Assembly (NCBI RefSeq): GCF_003573695.1
Contig: NC_039368.1
Span: 80,242,374 to 80,306,373, forward strand
From: Papaver somniferum
Lineage: Eukaryota; Streptophyta; Magnoliopsida; Ranunculales; Papaveraceae
Length of the DNA: 64,000 bases
Reading direction: 5' to 3'
Under the pieces are notes generated by a model that ran no database searches, was not told where the DNA came from, and worked only from the letters and a program-made list of their open reading frames with translations. The translations under genes were made by a program, and so were the position numbers. Positions 45,018 through 56,354 of the stretch are shown here, piece after piece; within the stretch, counting starts at the first letter, position 1, and the number at the start of each line of letters is the position of its first letter.

Positions 45018-47112
45018 ATGAATAATAAGAAACGCAAAGGTAAAGGTCCAATGGAGCCTGAAATAGACCCTAATGTTGGAGATTTGGAAGTTCCAGATAC
45101 CGGGTTCGATGAAGATAGCGAAGATGAAACAACACCGTCCGTGGTATCCCTAGATAACTACAATTGCCTGGAAGATAGTGACAAACACGCTTCTACAGAT
45201 ATTACATATTCAAGCGATCCAAAATTCAGGTACCAACATCGTGGTTCACTCTTTTCGGTCATTGTTTATTATAAGGAGATAACAAAACATAGTCCAAAAA
45301 TTAAATACATTATCGACAAGGCAGGATGGGGACGTTTATTAGCCATGGAAATAGGAGAAGCATCACCCAGTGATTGATTATCTTGTTGAACGTTGGTGGG
45401 ATACAACGCATACTTTTCACTTCCCTTTTGGTGAAATGGGATTCACGCCGCTTGATTGGGTAGTGTTGACAGGATTGAGTATTGGAATTGGGGATGATGT
45501 TCCGTATAACCCAGTCAAGTACAAATTTGATTATGTCCGTGAGCATGTTTTTCCAGAAATAGAAGAACCCTTAGATTATGAAGATCCCCCAATCTCTGGA
45601 AAAAAACGCCCCCCGGCACAGTGGATTTCAGATGCAATCACAATTAAATTTTTGACTACGTATTTCAAAGAAGATATCTTGGTTGCAGCTAATTTGGATG
45701 ACAAACTTGCAGAAAAAGTGGCGAGGGCCTTTTTTATGTATGTTTTGGGAAATTTTTTCTTTTCCAATGCAAAGAACTACATTGATGCGGCTTGGTTAGC
45801 TGCTTTTGAGGATCTAAATGCAGTTGATATGTATGACTGGGGTGGTCCTGCTTTTGCAAAATTGTATGTGGCACTCAACGCATCTGGTAGGGGACAGAAG
45901 TCATTAACTGGGCCGTTCCAAATATTAGAGGTAAATTATTATTTATTTTTATTTCATTTAAATGTATTTTTTGGCAGTTGATTTATTTGGTTGGTTATGA
46001 TGGAGTAGTTTTGGGGATATGAATATCTGGGCATATGTAGACCGTGCGACCCAACTAGTGAAGAAAAATGGCCAAGAACTTCCCGGTGGAAAGCGAAGAA
46101 AAAGACTATCGATATTGTTCACTGTAGGAATGCGCTTAATCAGTTGACTGCAGACATCGTGACATGGAGACCGTGGGAATCCGCCATTGGTGTTCTTGAC
46201 TCTGATGTTGGTCGCAGGGCTGTGGAGCTTTCAAACAAAAGGGTTATATTTACTTGGATTGGCAAGGTCAGTTAGTACTTTGTTTTTATATGAACATTAT
46301 TACTTCAAAGTTATCATTTTATCCTAAGTTGAAGAACTTATTTTCTCTGATTACTGGTAATTTGACAGAATATGTGGTACCTAGGAGAACGATCTTGGAG
46401 GCAAAATCATCCTACTTTTGGAATTCCTAGAAATCCACCATTTAAAATTGGCGAGGTCAGTCATGAGAAAGCAAAACTTGTGAAAGAAGCTGGATGGGTA
46501 GATGCAAATATGTTTGTGAAAGCTGTTTCATATAATATGTATCTGCGATATTGGCGACATGTAACTAACTTCCATCAATTCGTGACCAAAGTCGATTGGG
46601 TAGTTGAATTACACGGGGTTGATGGTGACCGTGTTAAACACCTTATTCAACGACCTGCTCAGCATGTACCTATTCCACCACCACAACAATTATCATACGT
46701 AAGTACATCCCGTCATTATATTAAAATATATGGTAATCTCATTTCTTAATTATTTTTTTTTAAACGACAGCCTGAAGCTTATAATCTAGTTCAAGAACAT
46801 GCCGATTTTAATCGTGCGTTTCGCGAGTTTGTATTATATGAAACGGAAGACAGGATGATACGTTTAAAGGCAAAAGATGAAGTAATACGAGGCCTTGCAG
46901 CTCGTAACAATTACCTGGAGGATCAGATGCAATTCCGTATGCAACAAACGCCGCGTCCCCCTATTGGATTCGGCAGTTTTTCTGAAACTATCCCACCAGC
47001 GGTGTGGGCTCCAGTGAGTCAAGCATCAACAATGTCGTCTGTTAACCCCCATCCGAGAATGACGTTTATCCCACCACGGCAAACACCATCGCATACTCCT
47101 ACTGATGAATAA
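45018..47112 (+). CDS. plant mobile domain (PMD) protein carried by PIF/Harbinger, 4 exons, one frameshift
   Basis: The exons deduced from GT/AG sites and phase are 45018-45930, 46009-46266, 46369-46698 and 46771-47112 (stop TAA); all introns are phase 0. The N-terminus is Lys-rich then acidic. The core matches the plant mobile domain (aminotransferase-like, as in MAIN/MAIL1): AGWGRLLAME, YLVERWWDTTHTFHFPFGEM, LDWVVLTGLSIGIGDDVPYN, FWGYEYLGICRPCDP, TWRPWES. The C-terminal exon is Pro/Gln-rich after a short helix. One extra base near 45355-45358 breaks the frame inside the domain (the first frame stops at 45377). PMD proteins include silencing-linked nuclear factors and transposon-borne relatives. 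Lying between the array and the transposase in the same orientation, it appears to be a passenger or accessory gene of the element. An upstream exon cannot be excluded. Confidence 0.78.
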
Positions 47113-47524
47113 GTAACTTTTTAGCCTCCACTTTGGATACGTACTTTATAACCTCCGTTTTCAGTAAGTCTACAATATCCTATCTTATCTCTATATAGGG
47201 TTACTTTTTAGCCTCCATTTTCAGACTCCATTTTCATTCTGACATGTTGATTTCTTTTCAGCCTCCGTTTCGGTACTTGTAGTTTAATTAGTGTTATTTC
47301 TTTTTAAGCCTTCATTTTCAATCGGTCAGTGTCGCTTCTTTTTAGCTATAGTCTTAGTCTTTGCAGTGTCAATTCTTTTCACTCGCATTTTCAATCTGCA
47401 ATGCCATAAGTGTCTATCATGTGTCTATAAAACCAATACTACATATCTCGGTGAATACAAACCAACACTGCAAATATTCTTCTTCTTCGAACTCTCCCAA
47501 TCACTTCTCAAACTATACATTCCA
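47113..47524 (+). other. spacer with degenerate TTTTTAGCCTCCATTTTCAG repeats
   Basis: Several imperfect copies of GCCTCC.TTTTCAG (about 47124, 47151, 47211, 47262 and 47310) lie between the PMD gene and the transposase ATG. The open frame extending upstream of the ATG to 47291 is hydrophobic and not conserved in type. The spacer likely holds the promoter or leader of the transposase gene. Confidence 0.5.
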
Positions 47525-48862
47525 ATGGAATACTGTGACAATAACGCTGAATCTTCTTCTTCTTCGGACTCCGAATTTTCTTCTACTTCTTCTTCTGCGA
47601 TCTCTGATAACAGCTTTTACTCATCAGATGAAGATGCGGTTGCATTGAGCCGAAATAATCTAGCAGTTAGTTTGGGAACTGCCATTACAAGTATGACATG
47701 GTCTCATACTCGTATAAAAATACCAAGAAATCGTGAAGCCGGAGATATACTTCTCTGGAATGACTACTTTTCTGACAACCCCACCTACCCAGCTAACATA
47801 TTTCGTAGGAGATTCAGAATGCGGCGAGAATTGTTCAACCGAATATTGGCAGATGTGGTGTCTAGAAATCCTTATTTTGCTCAAAAAAGAGATGCTTGTG
47901 GCATTCTTGGATTATCCCCTCATCAGAAAGTAACTGCAGCAATCCGAATGTTAGCTTATGGATGTGCAGCAGATGCAATAGATGAGTATTTACGCATTGG
48001 AGAAACCACCGTTTTAGAAGCAACCCGTCGGTTTTGCAAGACGATTGTGGTATTATATGGGAAAGAATATTTACGCTCACCAACTGCGGGTGATGTTGAA
48101 CTGTTGCTAAAAGAAAACAAAGACAGGGGATTTCCTGGGATGCTGGGGAGCGTGGATTGTATGCATTGGAAATGGGATAGATGTCCGTCAGCAGAATCAG
48201 GAGTATACACCGCGTATAAAGGGAGTGAAAGTATTGTGCTAGAGGCAGTGGTGTCACATGATCTCTGGTTTTGGCATGCGTTTTTTGGTATGCCCGGCTC
48301 CTGCAATGATATTAATGTAATGAATCGTTCTTATATTTTTCGAAAACTTATCAACGGGAAAACACCACCGGTGAACTTTGAAGTAAACGGGCATGCATAT
48401 GATATGGGATATTATCTCGGTGATGGCATTTATCCACAGATTGCTACTATTGTGATGGCCATTAAACAACCAGATACACCGAAAAAATATAAATTTTCAT
48501 CGATGCAAGAGGGAGCACGGAAAGATGTAGAGCGTGGATTTGGTGTACTGCAACAACAATTTGCCATTGTCAAACAACCTGCACGAATGTGGAACCCGGA
48601 TGTGCTTGCCTATATAATGAAAACGGTTATTATTTTACATAATATGATAGTGGAGGATGAGCGTCTTCCCGGTGATTGGCCACATGAATATGACTCACGT
48701 AGCAGGTCGGCACCGGTGAATATATCGAGGGTAGGTACTGAGGAACTTTCCAGAATGAGAGCTGCACATCGGCGTCATGCTATACACAATAAAGAAACAC
48801 ATTTTCGCTTGCGTCAAGATTTAATCGAACGCATATGGTCAAATTTTGGAGATAATTATTAA
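47525..48862 (+). CDS. PIF/Harbinger DDE transposase (445 aa), intact frame
   Basis: This is a single exon, ATG 47525, stop at 48862. The frame is open further upstream, but this ATG starts the Ser/Asp-rich N-terminus usual for the family. A helix-rich DNA-binding region (about 90-190; LSPHQKVTAAIRMLAYG, IGETTVLEATRRF) is followed by the Harbinger nuclease domain. Catalytic candidates are D211 in GSVDCMHW, D262 in GSCNDINVMNRS and E336 in DVERGFGVLQQQF, with a conserved D300 in YLGDGIYP. The length is normal for plant PIF transposases and no stop or frameshift is present. It would cut and paste the element at TTA-type targets together with the Myb-like partner at 49033-49996. The 3' end converges on that gene with a 170-bp gap. 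Confidence 0.95.
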   Translation: MEYCDNNAESSSSSDSEFSSTSSSAISDNSFYSSDEDAVALSRNNLAVSLGTAITSMTWSHTRIKIPRNREAGDILLWNDYFSDNPTYPANIFRRRFRMRRELFNRILADVVSRNPYFAQKRDACGILGLSPHQKVTAAIRMLAYGCAADAIDEYLRIGETTVLEATRRFCKTIVVLYGKEYLRSPTAGDVELLLKENKDRGFPGMLGSVDCMHWKWDRCPSAESGVYTAYKGSESIVLEAVVSHDLWFWHAFFGMPGSCNDINVMNRSYIFRKLINGKTPPVNFEVNGHAYDMGYYLGDGIYPQIATIVMAIKQPDTPKKYKFSSMQEGARKDVERGFGVLQQQFAIVKQPARMWNPDVLAYIMKTVIILHNMIVEDERLPGDWPHEYDSRSRSAPVNISRVGTEELSRMRAAHRRHAIHNKETHFRLRQDLIERIWSNFGDNY

Positions 48863-49032
48863 GTTGGGATGGAAATATGTTGTATCGTATTTCTTCATCG
48901 GAAAATATGTTGTAACGTTGCTTACTAATGTACTATTTATCATATAAAAATTAAAATTCACTAAAATTGACTAAAACTCACTAATTTTTTTATTAATGAT
49001 AAATATTAAGGTTCAACTAATTCGGTCATGCT

Positions 49033-49996
49033 TTAAGATTGGTTTCTTTTGCGTTGTAGTATTTCCATCTTTCGAAGTTCGAAGTACTCTCTTGTTACAG
49101 TGTCCAATGTAGAGACATCCTTCAACATTATGGCCAAGTCATCGTCCGCTTCTTTCTTTAAATCGAGTTTTTCTTGCCTAGCTTGTTTCGCCGCAAACTT
49201 TGCCGCAGACTTAGCTTGTATTGCTTCAAACTCAGCTTGTCTCTGTCCCATCTTCATTAGTGATTGTGCTTTGTAATGTTCATTGAAACTTTGATGCTCC
49301 TTAATTATATCCTCTAGCATTTCCTCCTGGGCATTGGATTTTGCTCTCCCTGTTTTCTTTAGTTGTTTCGATGCTTTCTTCCCCAACTGACGCTTACGTG
49401 TGTTCTCTATATCTCCAATATCTAGATCATCACTGGACTCGCCTGGAATTGTTTCCTCAATATCAGCGTTTTCCTCACCACTCTGAGAATCTTCCATTTC
49501 TTGGCCTGAATCAAACACAAACGTCGACCGTCCTGAATATTTGATACTATCTTTTAGAATTTCGTAGCACTCTTCGTGCTTAAATTTTTTGTTACCATTA
49601 CTTTCTTTGAATCGCTTTCTTATCTCTTCAACCTGTTATTATTTTCAATACTCATCAGTTCCAATTACATGTATATAATTATTAAGGGTGCAAAAATTGA
49701 CGATTACTTACCCTCAAGACTTCATTCCATCCGCTATGATATTCACCATCAACTTCCAACACTTTTGCAGAATAAAGTGAAACCTGTCTACTGATTCCCT
49801 GAAATCGACTCTGGATAGAAGTCCAAGTACGTTTTGGTTTACAAGGCAGGGCTTCTTCCAACTTATCTTTGATCCGACTCCATAATACTCTTTCTGGTTG
49901 ATCGGTTCCGGTAGCAGAATCTTGAGATATGGCTAAATGGATTCTACATATCATTGTATCTTCTTCTGTTGTAAAATTGGGACCTCGTGGTGCCAT
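49033..49996 (-). CDS. PIF/Harbinger Myb/SANT-like partner protein, 2 exons (294 aa), intact
   Basis: Exon 1 is 49996-49712 (ATG in MAPRGPNFTTEED), with a donor GTAAGT. Exon 2 is 49632-49033, with acceptor AACAG. The intron is phase 0 and the joined frame is open. Exon 1 encodes a trihelix/SANT-like DNA-binding domain (about residues 5-95; FTTEEDTMICRIHL, RTWTSIQSRFQGI). Exon 2 encodes an acidic Ser-rich linker, a basic patch and a long Lys/Glu/Ala helix of the NAM-associated C-terminal type (about 180-285). In plant PIF elements this second protein is required with the transposase and is thought to bind subterminal DNA and help nuclear entry. Here it may bind the GCGTCTG arrays (inference). 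No defect is seen. Confidence 0.9.
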
Positions 49997-50154
49997 ATTT
50001 CTATATTTCTTGAAATAGAAATTATAAATGATAAGATTATGCAGAAATAAGTTTGTCAAATGCTATATATAGATATACGAAAGAGCCGTTGCAATCTATC
50101 AAACGGTCGGAAAATCAGAAAACCAAAATCAGAATTCCAAAATATAACCGTTGG

Positions 50155-50690
50155 CGCACGTAATACATGCGCCTGGTAACAGACGCTCGTAATACATGCG
50201 CTCCGAACAAACGCTCATAATACGAGCGTCCGTCCCAGACGCTCGTAAAACATGCGCCCACTCCAGACGTTCCTAATATATGCGCCCATCCCAGACGCTT
50301 CTAAAACATGCGCCCACTCCATACGGTCGTAATATATGCGCCTCACTCATACGCCCATAAAACATGCGTCTCACTCATACGCCCATAAAACATGCGTCTC
50401 ACACAGACGTTAATAATACGTCCGTCTCCCGCATACGGTCATAATACATGCTCCCGGACCAGGCGCTTTTAGTAACTGCGTCCAAACCAGGCGTTTTTAA
50501 TAACTGCGTCTGCTATGGGGCGTAGGTTTTATCTACGTATGGCCCGGCGGTGTTTATAATAACGCCTAACTCAAACGCTCTATATACATCCGCCCCATTA
50601 TCATACGTTATTTATACGTACGCCCGATGTGGAGCGTCCACTATACTTCCGTCTGAAATCATACGCCCACTATACTTCCGTCCCACTATT
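50155..50690. repeat. right subterminal GCGTCTG array of the PIF/Harbinger element (inverted)
   Basis: About 18 degenerate copies of a roughly 29-bp unit CAGACGCTCGTAAAACATGCG. Read in reverse complement the unit is GCGTCTG...GGGCGCAT, that is, the same kind of unit as the left array in opposite orientation. It lies between the Myb-like gene start and the right terminus. Confidence 0.85.
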
Positions 50691-50836
50691 AATCATTTTA
50701 GTCTGGGTTGGCGACCACATTTGGTCGCAAACCCTAATTAACTGGACTAAATATGGTTTTAGTCAGTACCACTGCGGCTGAATTTGGGACCAAATTTGGG
50801 TATAGTCCCCAAATTTGGTCATGACTGTGGTTGCTC

Positions 50837-51866
50837 TTAGCCATACATTTATAAAACCCATATTCTTTGATTCCAAAATTGGAGACGAGTAATTTTAGAT
50901 CTAATGATTGATTTTTTAATTCAAACAAAGTTTCTATATGATGTGTCACTTTCCATGATTATCTTGATACAATGATTAGGTTTGAGCTTTTTTTCTCAAT
51001 TAATTGTCATTGTTAGTCTGTTAATCAAATAGGAAAAGGGCAGTGTTTTGATTTTAGAGAGGTTCTTGATGTTGTTGCTTTTGCATTGCTAGAGAATTAT
51101 CCATTGATGTTAAAACCCATTGCTTTTCTATGGGTTTGAAATTTTGAGGATGTTTTGATAGAAGTGTCTGATGGAGGTGACAGAGAAAAAAATATTAGGA
51201 AAGGGGAAGAACTGATGAAGAAGAAGAGGAATAACACGATCCGGGAATAGCAAATAAAGATAGAAAGAATCACGTGACTGATTTTTTTAATTTTTTTTAA
51301 TTTTGTGTGTTAAAGTAGTTGTCCTCTCACTTCGGTAAACTGGATACTGGGCTGACAGCTCAGCATGAGTGGTGAATAGAGTGCTAAGAAGAGCTAGGAA
51401 TAGCATTACCGTTACCGCTTTTGTAATCTTAAAAAATAAAATCAAATAATAATTAAGATCTTTACTGAATAGAAATAATAATAATTAAATTAGTAGACTA
51501 TTTAAACATCTATATTAGAGACAGGAGCGATGAGAGAGGAGGGAGCGGCGGCGGAGTTGTGAAAATTATTCAACTTGAAAGAAAAAGTTTTGAGATTTCT
51601 GTGGAATCTTTTGGTGACAAAAATTTGATTAAGATATTAGAGAGAGGATGGGGGATTGAGAGTGTGGATTGCGGTACCTAAGAGATTAGTAATCTGGTTG
51701 ATCTCTCTGTTGAAATCTTTTCACAAAGGGAAGAACAATGCTAATCATGTTGGAAATGAATTTTGGGTTAATGGCTAAATGGGTATTGAAAATGTTTTGA
51801 AAATGGGTATTGGAATGACTAAACAGGCTCACAATCACTCAAGTTGGTGTTTAACTAAAACTCAAT
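50837..51866. repeat. right copy of the 1.03-kb direct duplication
   Basis: This matches 42533-43563. It contains the right part of the Pack-MULE (to 51415), its CTTTTGTAA flank, the coding remnant (51535-51747) and the start of the complete copia LTR. Three of about five substitutions are CG to CA or TG. Confidence 0.93.
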
Positions 51867-52322
51867 TTTATTGCACTCAATCTTGGTCGTACACAGACCT
51901 TTACAAAAGATTCCTACTCCTTACACTCAGCTATCTATACCTCACTTTGGTTAGCCGCTCTATTACACAAGTAGTCGCTCAACTACTCACTCCACCTATA
52001 CCATTCTATAGGCATTCACTCGATTACACTTTCAATTGGTACCTCAACTGCCCTATATATAGGGAGTAACAACCGACTCTAACTATTCTAGCCATGTCTA
52101 GAACATTCACTAGTCATACCCATTTTACAACCGACTTTGACTCATCTAGATATTTCTTCTCTACCGTACAGACTCTAGATATTTCTAGGTGCCAAGCTAA
52201 CCGACTTCAATCCCTTGTTTTACAAGGACTCTAGACCTTTCTACTAGTTACGAGACTTCTTCATATCTCTATCGTATTTTCTTAGATAATACAAATCAAG
52301 TTTACTATTCCAACACATCCCC

Positions 52323-55300
52323 TTAAACTTGATTTGTAGTAACTCCAAGAATTTCTCGTAATTTGACGAAGACCTCGTGTTTTAGAGGTTTTGTGAATAT
52401 GTCCGCAACTTGGTCTTGAGACTTTGTATATTTCAGTTGTACCTTATTCTCCGATATGCACTCTCGGATAAAATGGTACCGTGTGTCGATGTGCTTGCTG
52501 CGGTCGTGGAACACTGGATTCTTTGCTAAAGCTATTGCTGACTTGTTGTCCACAAATATTGTAGTCGGTTCTTCCTGCTCCATTTTAAGTTCCTTCATTA
52601 AACTCCTTAGCCATATCGCATGACAAACACACGATGCTGCTGCGACGTACTCAGCTTCACAAGTGGAAAGTGTGACGATCGATTGCTTCTTCGAACTCCA
52701 AGTGAAGCCCGTATCTCCGAGGAAAAATACAAAACCAGTAGTACTTTTCCTTTCATCTAAGTCTGCGGCCCAATCACTATCACTATATCCAACGAGTTTG
52801 TACTTGTCTGATGACGAGTAAAATAAACCGAAATCAAGCGTACCTTTTAAGTAGTGCAGAATTCTCTTGGCAGTCTTCATATGGGTAACCGTAGGTGCTT
52901 CCATGTAGCGACTAATCAGTCCTACTTCATAGAGAATATCTGGCCTTGTACAAGTTAAGTATCTCAAGCTTCCAACAAGGCTCTTGTAAAGAGTCGGATT
53001 GACCTTCTCGCCTTCATCGATCTTTGATAGCTTGATTCCGCATTCCACGGGAGTAATTGCCGGATTACACTCCTCCATTTTAAATCTCTTAAGGATTTCC
53101 TTCGCATATCCTTCTTGAGATATAAATATTCCATTTTCTTGTTGTTTTACTTCAATCCCGAGATAGTATGACATAAGACCAATGTCCGTCATCTCAAATT
53201 CTCTCGTCATCGTTTTCTTGAACTCCTCGAACATTGTCAGATTATTGCCAGTAAAGATCAAATCATCCACATATAGGCAGACGAGCAACATATCTCCCTT
53301 TTCATCCACCTTCACATAGAGAGCATGTTCATGCGGGCATTTCTTAAAATTATTTTCATGGAAGTACTTGTCGATTCTGCTATACCATGCTCTCGGCGCT
53401 TGTTTTAGGCCGTATAAAGCCTTTTTCAACTTCAGGACTTTATTTTCTTGTCCTTTTACTTCGTACCCCGTCGGCTGCTCGACATATACCGTCTCTTCAA
53501 GATTCCCATTTAGAAAGGCTGACTTGACGTCCATTTGATGAACTTTGCATCTATTTTGGGCAGCTAAAGAGATAATTAATCTTATAGTTTCAAGACGAGC
53601 AACAGGAGCAAATACCTCATCATAGTCGATGCCCTCTCTTTGTTTGTAGCCTTTTACTACCAATCTTTCCTTGTATCTTTCAACCTCCCCTTTAGCGTTT
53701 TTCTTGGCTTTGTACACCCATTTCACTCCAATTTCTCTTTCTCTTTTCGGAAGTGTTACAAGCTCCCAGGTGTTATTTTTCTCAATAGCCTGGATTTCTT
53801 CATCCATCGCCTTTCTCCATTTCTCGCTTTTGACTACTTCTTCGAAATTTATTGGTTCACTTTCTGCAAAGAGACAAAAAAGAGATATATTGTCTCCATA
53901 GATGTCATTTAAACTCCTCGTCCGTAAAGGCCTTTCGCTAGAACTTTCATCTGCTGATAATGGATCATCATGATGTACTGCTGGAGGTGATGGTGGTGGT
54001 GAAGTAGCTGGAGATTCTGGTACTGGTGGTTGTTGTTCTTCTTCTTCTACGATAGGGAGAAAATTGTAATCCTTTTCTTGAACACCGAAATCCCAGACGC
54101 CTTCTTCATCGAACTCCACATCTCTGCTTGTGATGACCTTTCTATTGATTGGATTGTACAACTTGTATCCCTTGGATCGAGAGTCATAACCGATAAATAT
54201 GTACTTGGCACTCCTGTAATCCAGCTTCGTTCTCAGCTGACTCGGCACATGAGCATATGCGATACTTCCGAATATTCGTAAGTGTGAGACGCCGGGTTTC
54301 ACTCCGCTCCATGCTTCTAAAGGAGTCATGTTCCACACGCTTTTTGTGGGACATCGGTTTATCAGATAAACCGCACAGTCAACCGCTTCATCCCAAAATT
54401 CCCTGGGCACTCTCTTTGTCTTCAACATACTCCGGGCCATATTGAGAATTGTCCTGTTTCTCCTTTCGGAAACTCCATTTTGTTGAGGTGTATATGGAAC
54501 CGTAAGAGGCCGACGGATTCCATTGTCTTCACAGTAAGACTCGAACTCCTTCGAGGTAAATTCACCTCCTCTGTCTGATCTCATAGCCACAATTTCGAAG
54601 CCGCTTTCTTTCTCCACAATGGATTTAAATTTCTTGAAATTGGAGAAAACCTCCGATTTTTGTTTCAAGAAATAAACCCATGTTTTTCGACTAAAATCGT
54701 CGACAAATATGAGGAAATAGTTATTTCCACCATACGAGCTTGGCTTTATTGGTCCACAAACGACCGTGTGAACTAACTCCAGTGGCTTTGTGGCTCTCGT
54801 CAGTGTTTCCTTAGAAAAACTTTTTCTGAAATGTTTTCCAAGTAAACATCCTTCGCACAATTGATCCGGGTGGTCTATTCTTGGCAAACCTCTAACCATA
54901 TTTTGTTTGGACAGTAACTTTAATCCTCCAAAATTTAGATGTCTATATCTAAGATGCCAGAGCCATGACGAGTCTTTCACATAAGCAGTCAGACATCTCG
55001 CGACGTCATTTTGAATGTTCAGATAGAACATCCTATTTCCCGTCATTGGCACTTTGGCAATTAGTTTTCCTCTCCTATCTCTTATGAAAAGACTAAGGTT
55101 TTCCATGTTCATCCTATATCCCTTTTCTAAGAGTTGTCCCAAACTTAATATATTCATTTTTATGTTAGGGACATAATAAACATTAGAAATAAATTGATGG
55201 CTTCCATTTTTTAATCGAATCAAAATTTTGCCAAGACCACTCACCGGAGTTTTCTCTCCATTTCCGAACGTCACATTGCCAGAAACTGATTCATCAAGCT

Positions 55301-55388
55301 CCACGAATTTCTCCTTCGTGCCGCACATATGGTTGCTTGCTCCCGTATCAAGCACCCATGTACAGTTTTCATCATCGTCACCTCCTTT
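52323..55388 (-). CDS. copia pol: protease, integrase, reverse transcriptase, RNase H
   Basis: One open frame of more than 1000 codons contains: protease ([11 protein letters not shown] near its start); GAG-pre-integrase zinc binding ([10 protein letters not shown]..., CEGCLLGKH, about 133-175); integrase core (about 190-300; D261 in MRSDRGGEF and E297 in NGVSERRN, 35 apart); reverse transcriptase ([31 protein letters not shown]); and RNase H ([47 protein letters not shown]). It is in frame with gag across a single TGA (55389-55391). The first integrase catalytic Asp is Val (HTVVCGP where relatives have HTDVCGP; codon 198), so integrase should be inactive. Otherwise lengths are normal for copia. 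Confidence 0.95.
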   Translation of the reverse strand, partial: KGGDDDENCTWVLDTGASNHMCGTKEKFVELDESVSGNVTFGNGEKTPVSGLGKILIRLKNGSHQFISNVYYVPNIKMNILSLGQLLEKGYRMNMENLSLFIRDRRGKLIAKVPMTGNRMFYLNIQNDVARCLTAYVKDSSWLWHLRYRHLNFGGLKLLSKQNMVRGLPRIDHPDQLCEGCLLGKHFRKSFSKETLTRATKPLELVHTVVCGPIKPSSYGGNNYFLIFVDDFSRKTWVYFLKQKSEVFSNFKKFKSIVEKESGFEIVAMRSDRGGEFTSKEFESYCEDNGIRRPLTVPYTPQQNGVSERRNRTILNMARSMLKTKRVPREFWDEAVDCAVYLINRCPTKSVWNMTPLEAWSGVKPGVSHLRIFGSIAYAHVPSQLRTKLDYRSAKYIFIGYDSRSKGYKLYNPINRKVITSRDVEFDEEGVWDFGVQEKDYNFLPIVEEEEQQPPVPESPATSPPPSPPAVHHDDPLSADESSSERPLRTRSLNDIYGDNISLFCLFAESEPINFEEVVKSEKWRKAMDEEIQAIEKNNTWELVTLPKREREIGVKWVYKAKKNAKGEVERYKERLVVKGYKQREGIDYDEVFAPVARLETIRLIISLAAQNRCKVHQMDVKSAFLNGNLEETVYVEQPTGYEVKGQENKVLKLKKALYGLKQAPRAWYSRIDKYFHENNFKKCPHEHALYVKVDEKGDMLLVCLYVDDLIFTGNNLTMFEEFKKTMTREFEMTDIGLMSYYLGIEVKQQENGIFISQEGYAKEILKRFKMEECNPAITPVECGIKLSKIDEGEKVNPTLYKSLVGSLRYLTCTRPDILYEVGLISRYMEAPTVTHMKTAKRILHYLKGTLDFGLFYSSSDKYKLVGYSDSDWAADLDERKSTTGFVFFLGDTGFTWSSKKQSIVTLSTCEAEYVAAASCVCHAIWLRSLMKELKMEQEEPTTIFVDNKSAIALAKNPVFHDRSKHIDTRYHFIRECISENKVQLKYTKSQDQVADIFTKPLKHEVFVKLREILGVTTNQV

Positions 55389-55391
55389 TCA

Positions 55392-56354
55392 TGCCACCAA
55401 CAAGGTCTGGTCTTCTTGATTTTCTTTACTAGCGTAGTTTTCTCTCTCCTCGACATTATTTGAAGAAGATCGACAGTCCGAAGCATAATGACCAAGCTTA
55501 TGACAGTTATAACATTCGACTTGAGATTTGTCATACCTTGGCCTATTATTGTTGCGCCATGAATTATTTCCTCTGCCACGACCTCTTGTGGAGCTCGACC
55601 TCTGGACCCTCTGATCATCGTTATTTTGCTTGCCTCTTCCTCTTCCGCCGTAGTAGCCGCGTCCTCTTCGTCTAGAATTACTACTAGAGCTCTCTCCTTT
55701 GTCTTTTAAAGTAAGCTTAGTTTGTAGAACTTGTTCTACCGCTCCCTCTTTATTTCTGTTTCTCATTCTTTCTTCATGGGCTTGAAGAGATCCCATGAGC
55801 TCATCCACGGTCATGGATTCGACATCTTTCGACTCCTCAATTGCAACGACGATATAATCGAATTTTGGAACAAGTGACCGTAGTATTTTTTCGATCACAC
55901 GACTATCACCCATGACCTCGCCATTTCTTCTTAGTTGATTAACAACAACTAAAACTCTTGAAAAATAATCCGATATTAATTCGGACTCTTTCATGAAGAG
56001 AGATTCGAACTCACCTCTTAGAGTTTGCAACCGCACCTTCTTTACTTTGTCCACGCCTTTGAATGAATTTTGCAAAATCTCCCATGCTTGCTTTGCATTA
56101 ATAGCTCTCGATATCTTCTCGAACGACGACTCATCCATTCCTTGATAGATGAGGTAGAGAGCCTTCTTGTCTCTTTTTCTTGAAATGCGTAGCGCATCTT
56201 TTTCATTTTGCGGAAGCGCCGCTTCATCATCCGGTTCAACATAACCTTTCTCTACAATTTCCCATGCATCTTGCGATCCTAATAACGCCTTCATTTGGAT
56301 ACTCCAATTTTCATAGTTATCTTTGGTGAGTTTAGGTACATGAAACGGAAACAT
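55392..56354 (-). CDS. copia gag (320 aa)
   Basis: The start is ATG 56354, soon after the primer-binding site. The N-terminal UBN2/DUF4219-type region ([19 protein letters not shown]) and the gag helices (about 50-210) are followed by an Arg/Gly-rich RNA-binding stretch ([16 protein letters not shown]) and a CCHC knuckle [14 protein letters not shown]. It ends at TGA 55389-55391. The pol frame continues directly after this codon, so one point mutation, or programmed read-through, separates gag from pol. Other copia elements use one long gag-pol frame, so mutation is more likely. Confidence 0.93.

Larger units (their letters stand above)
43564..50836. mobile_element. PIF/Harbinger element with three genes, left end truncated
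   Basis: The right terminus (reverse complement) is GAGCAACCACAGTCATGACC and abuts TTA (50837-50839), the PIF target type. The same TTA, uninterrupted, is at 42533-42535 in the other copy of the flank. The left side keeps subterminal sequence similar to the right (GCGCAGTGGTA, ACCAAATTTGGT near 43615-43650) but lacks the outer about 25 bp and the TTA. It runs directly into a copia LTR fragment instead. Inside are a plus-strand PMD gene, the plus-strand DDE transposase, the minus-strand Myb-like partner, and inverted GC-rich repeat arrays near both ends. With one end gone it is probably immobile. Confidence 0.85.

Noticed and set aside
45018..47112. PMD gene as a host MAIN/MAIL1-type gene into which transposon parts inserted
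   Set aside because: It lies inside the PIF element between its left array and transposase, in AT-rich repeat surroundings, and has a frameshift. A passenger gene fits better, though this is not proven.
47862..48257. Minus-strand frames under the PIF transposase (also 47956-48306)
   Set aside because: They lie opposite a conserved DDE domain and have no features of their own.
53640..53912. Plus-strand frames within the copia pol region
   Set aside because: They are shadows of the minus-strand reverse transcriptase and integrase coding region.
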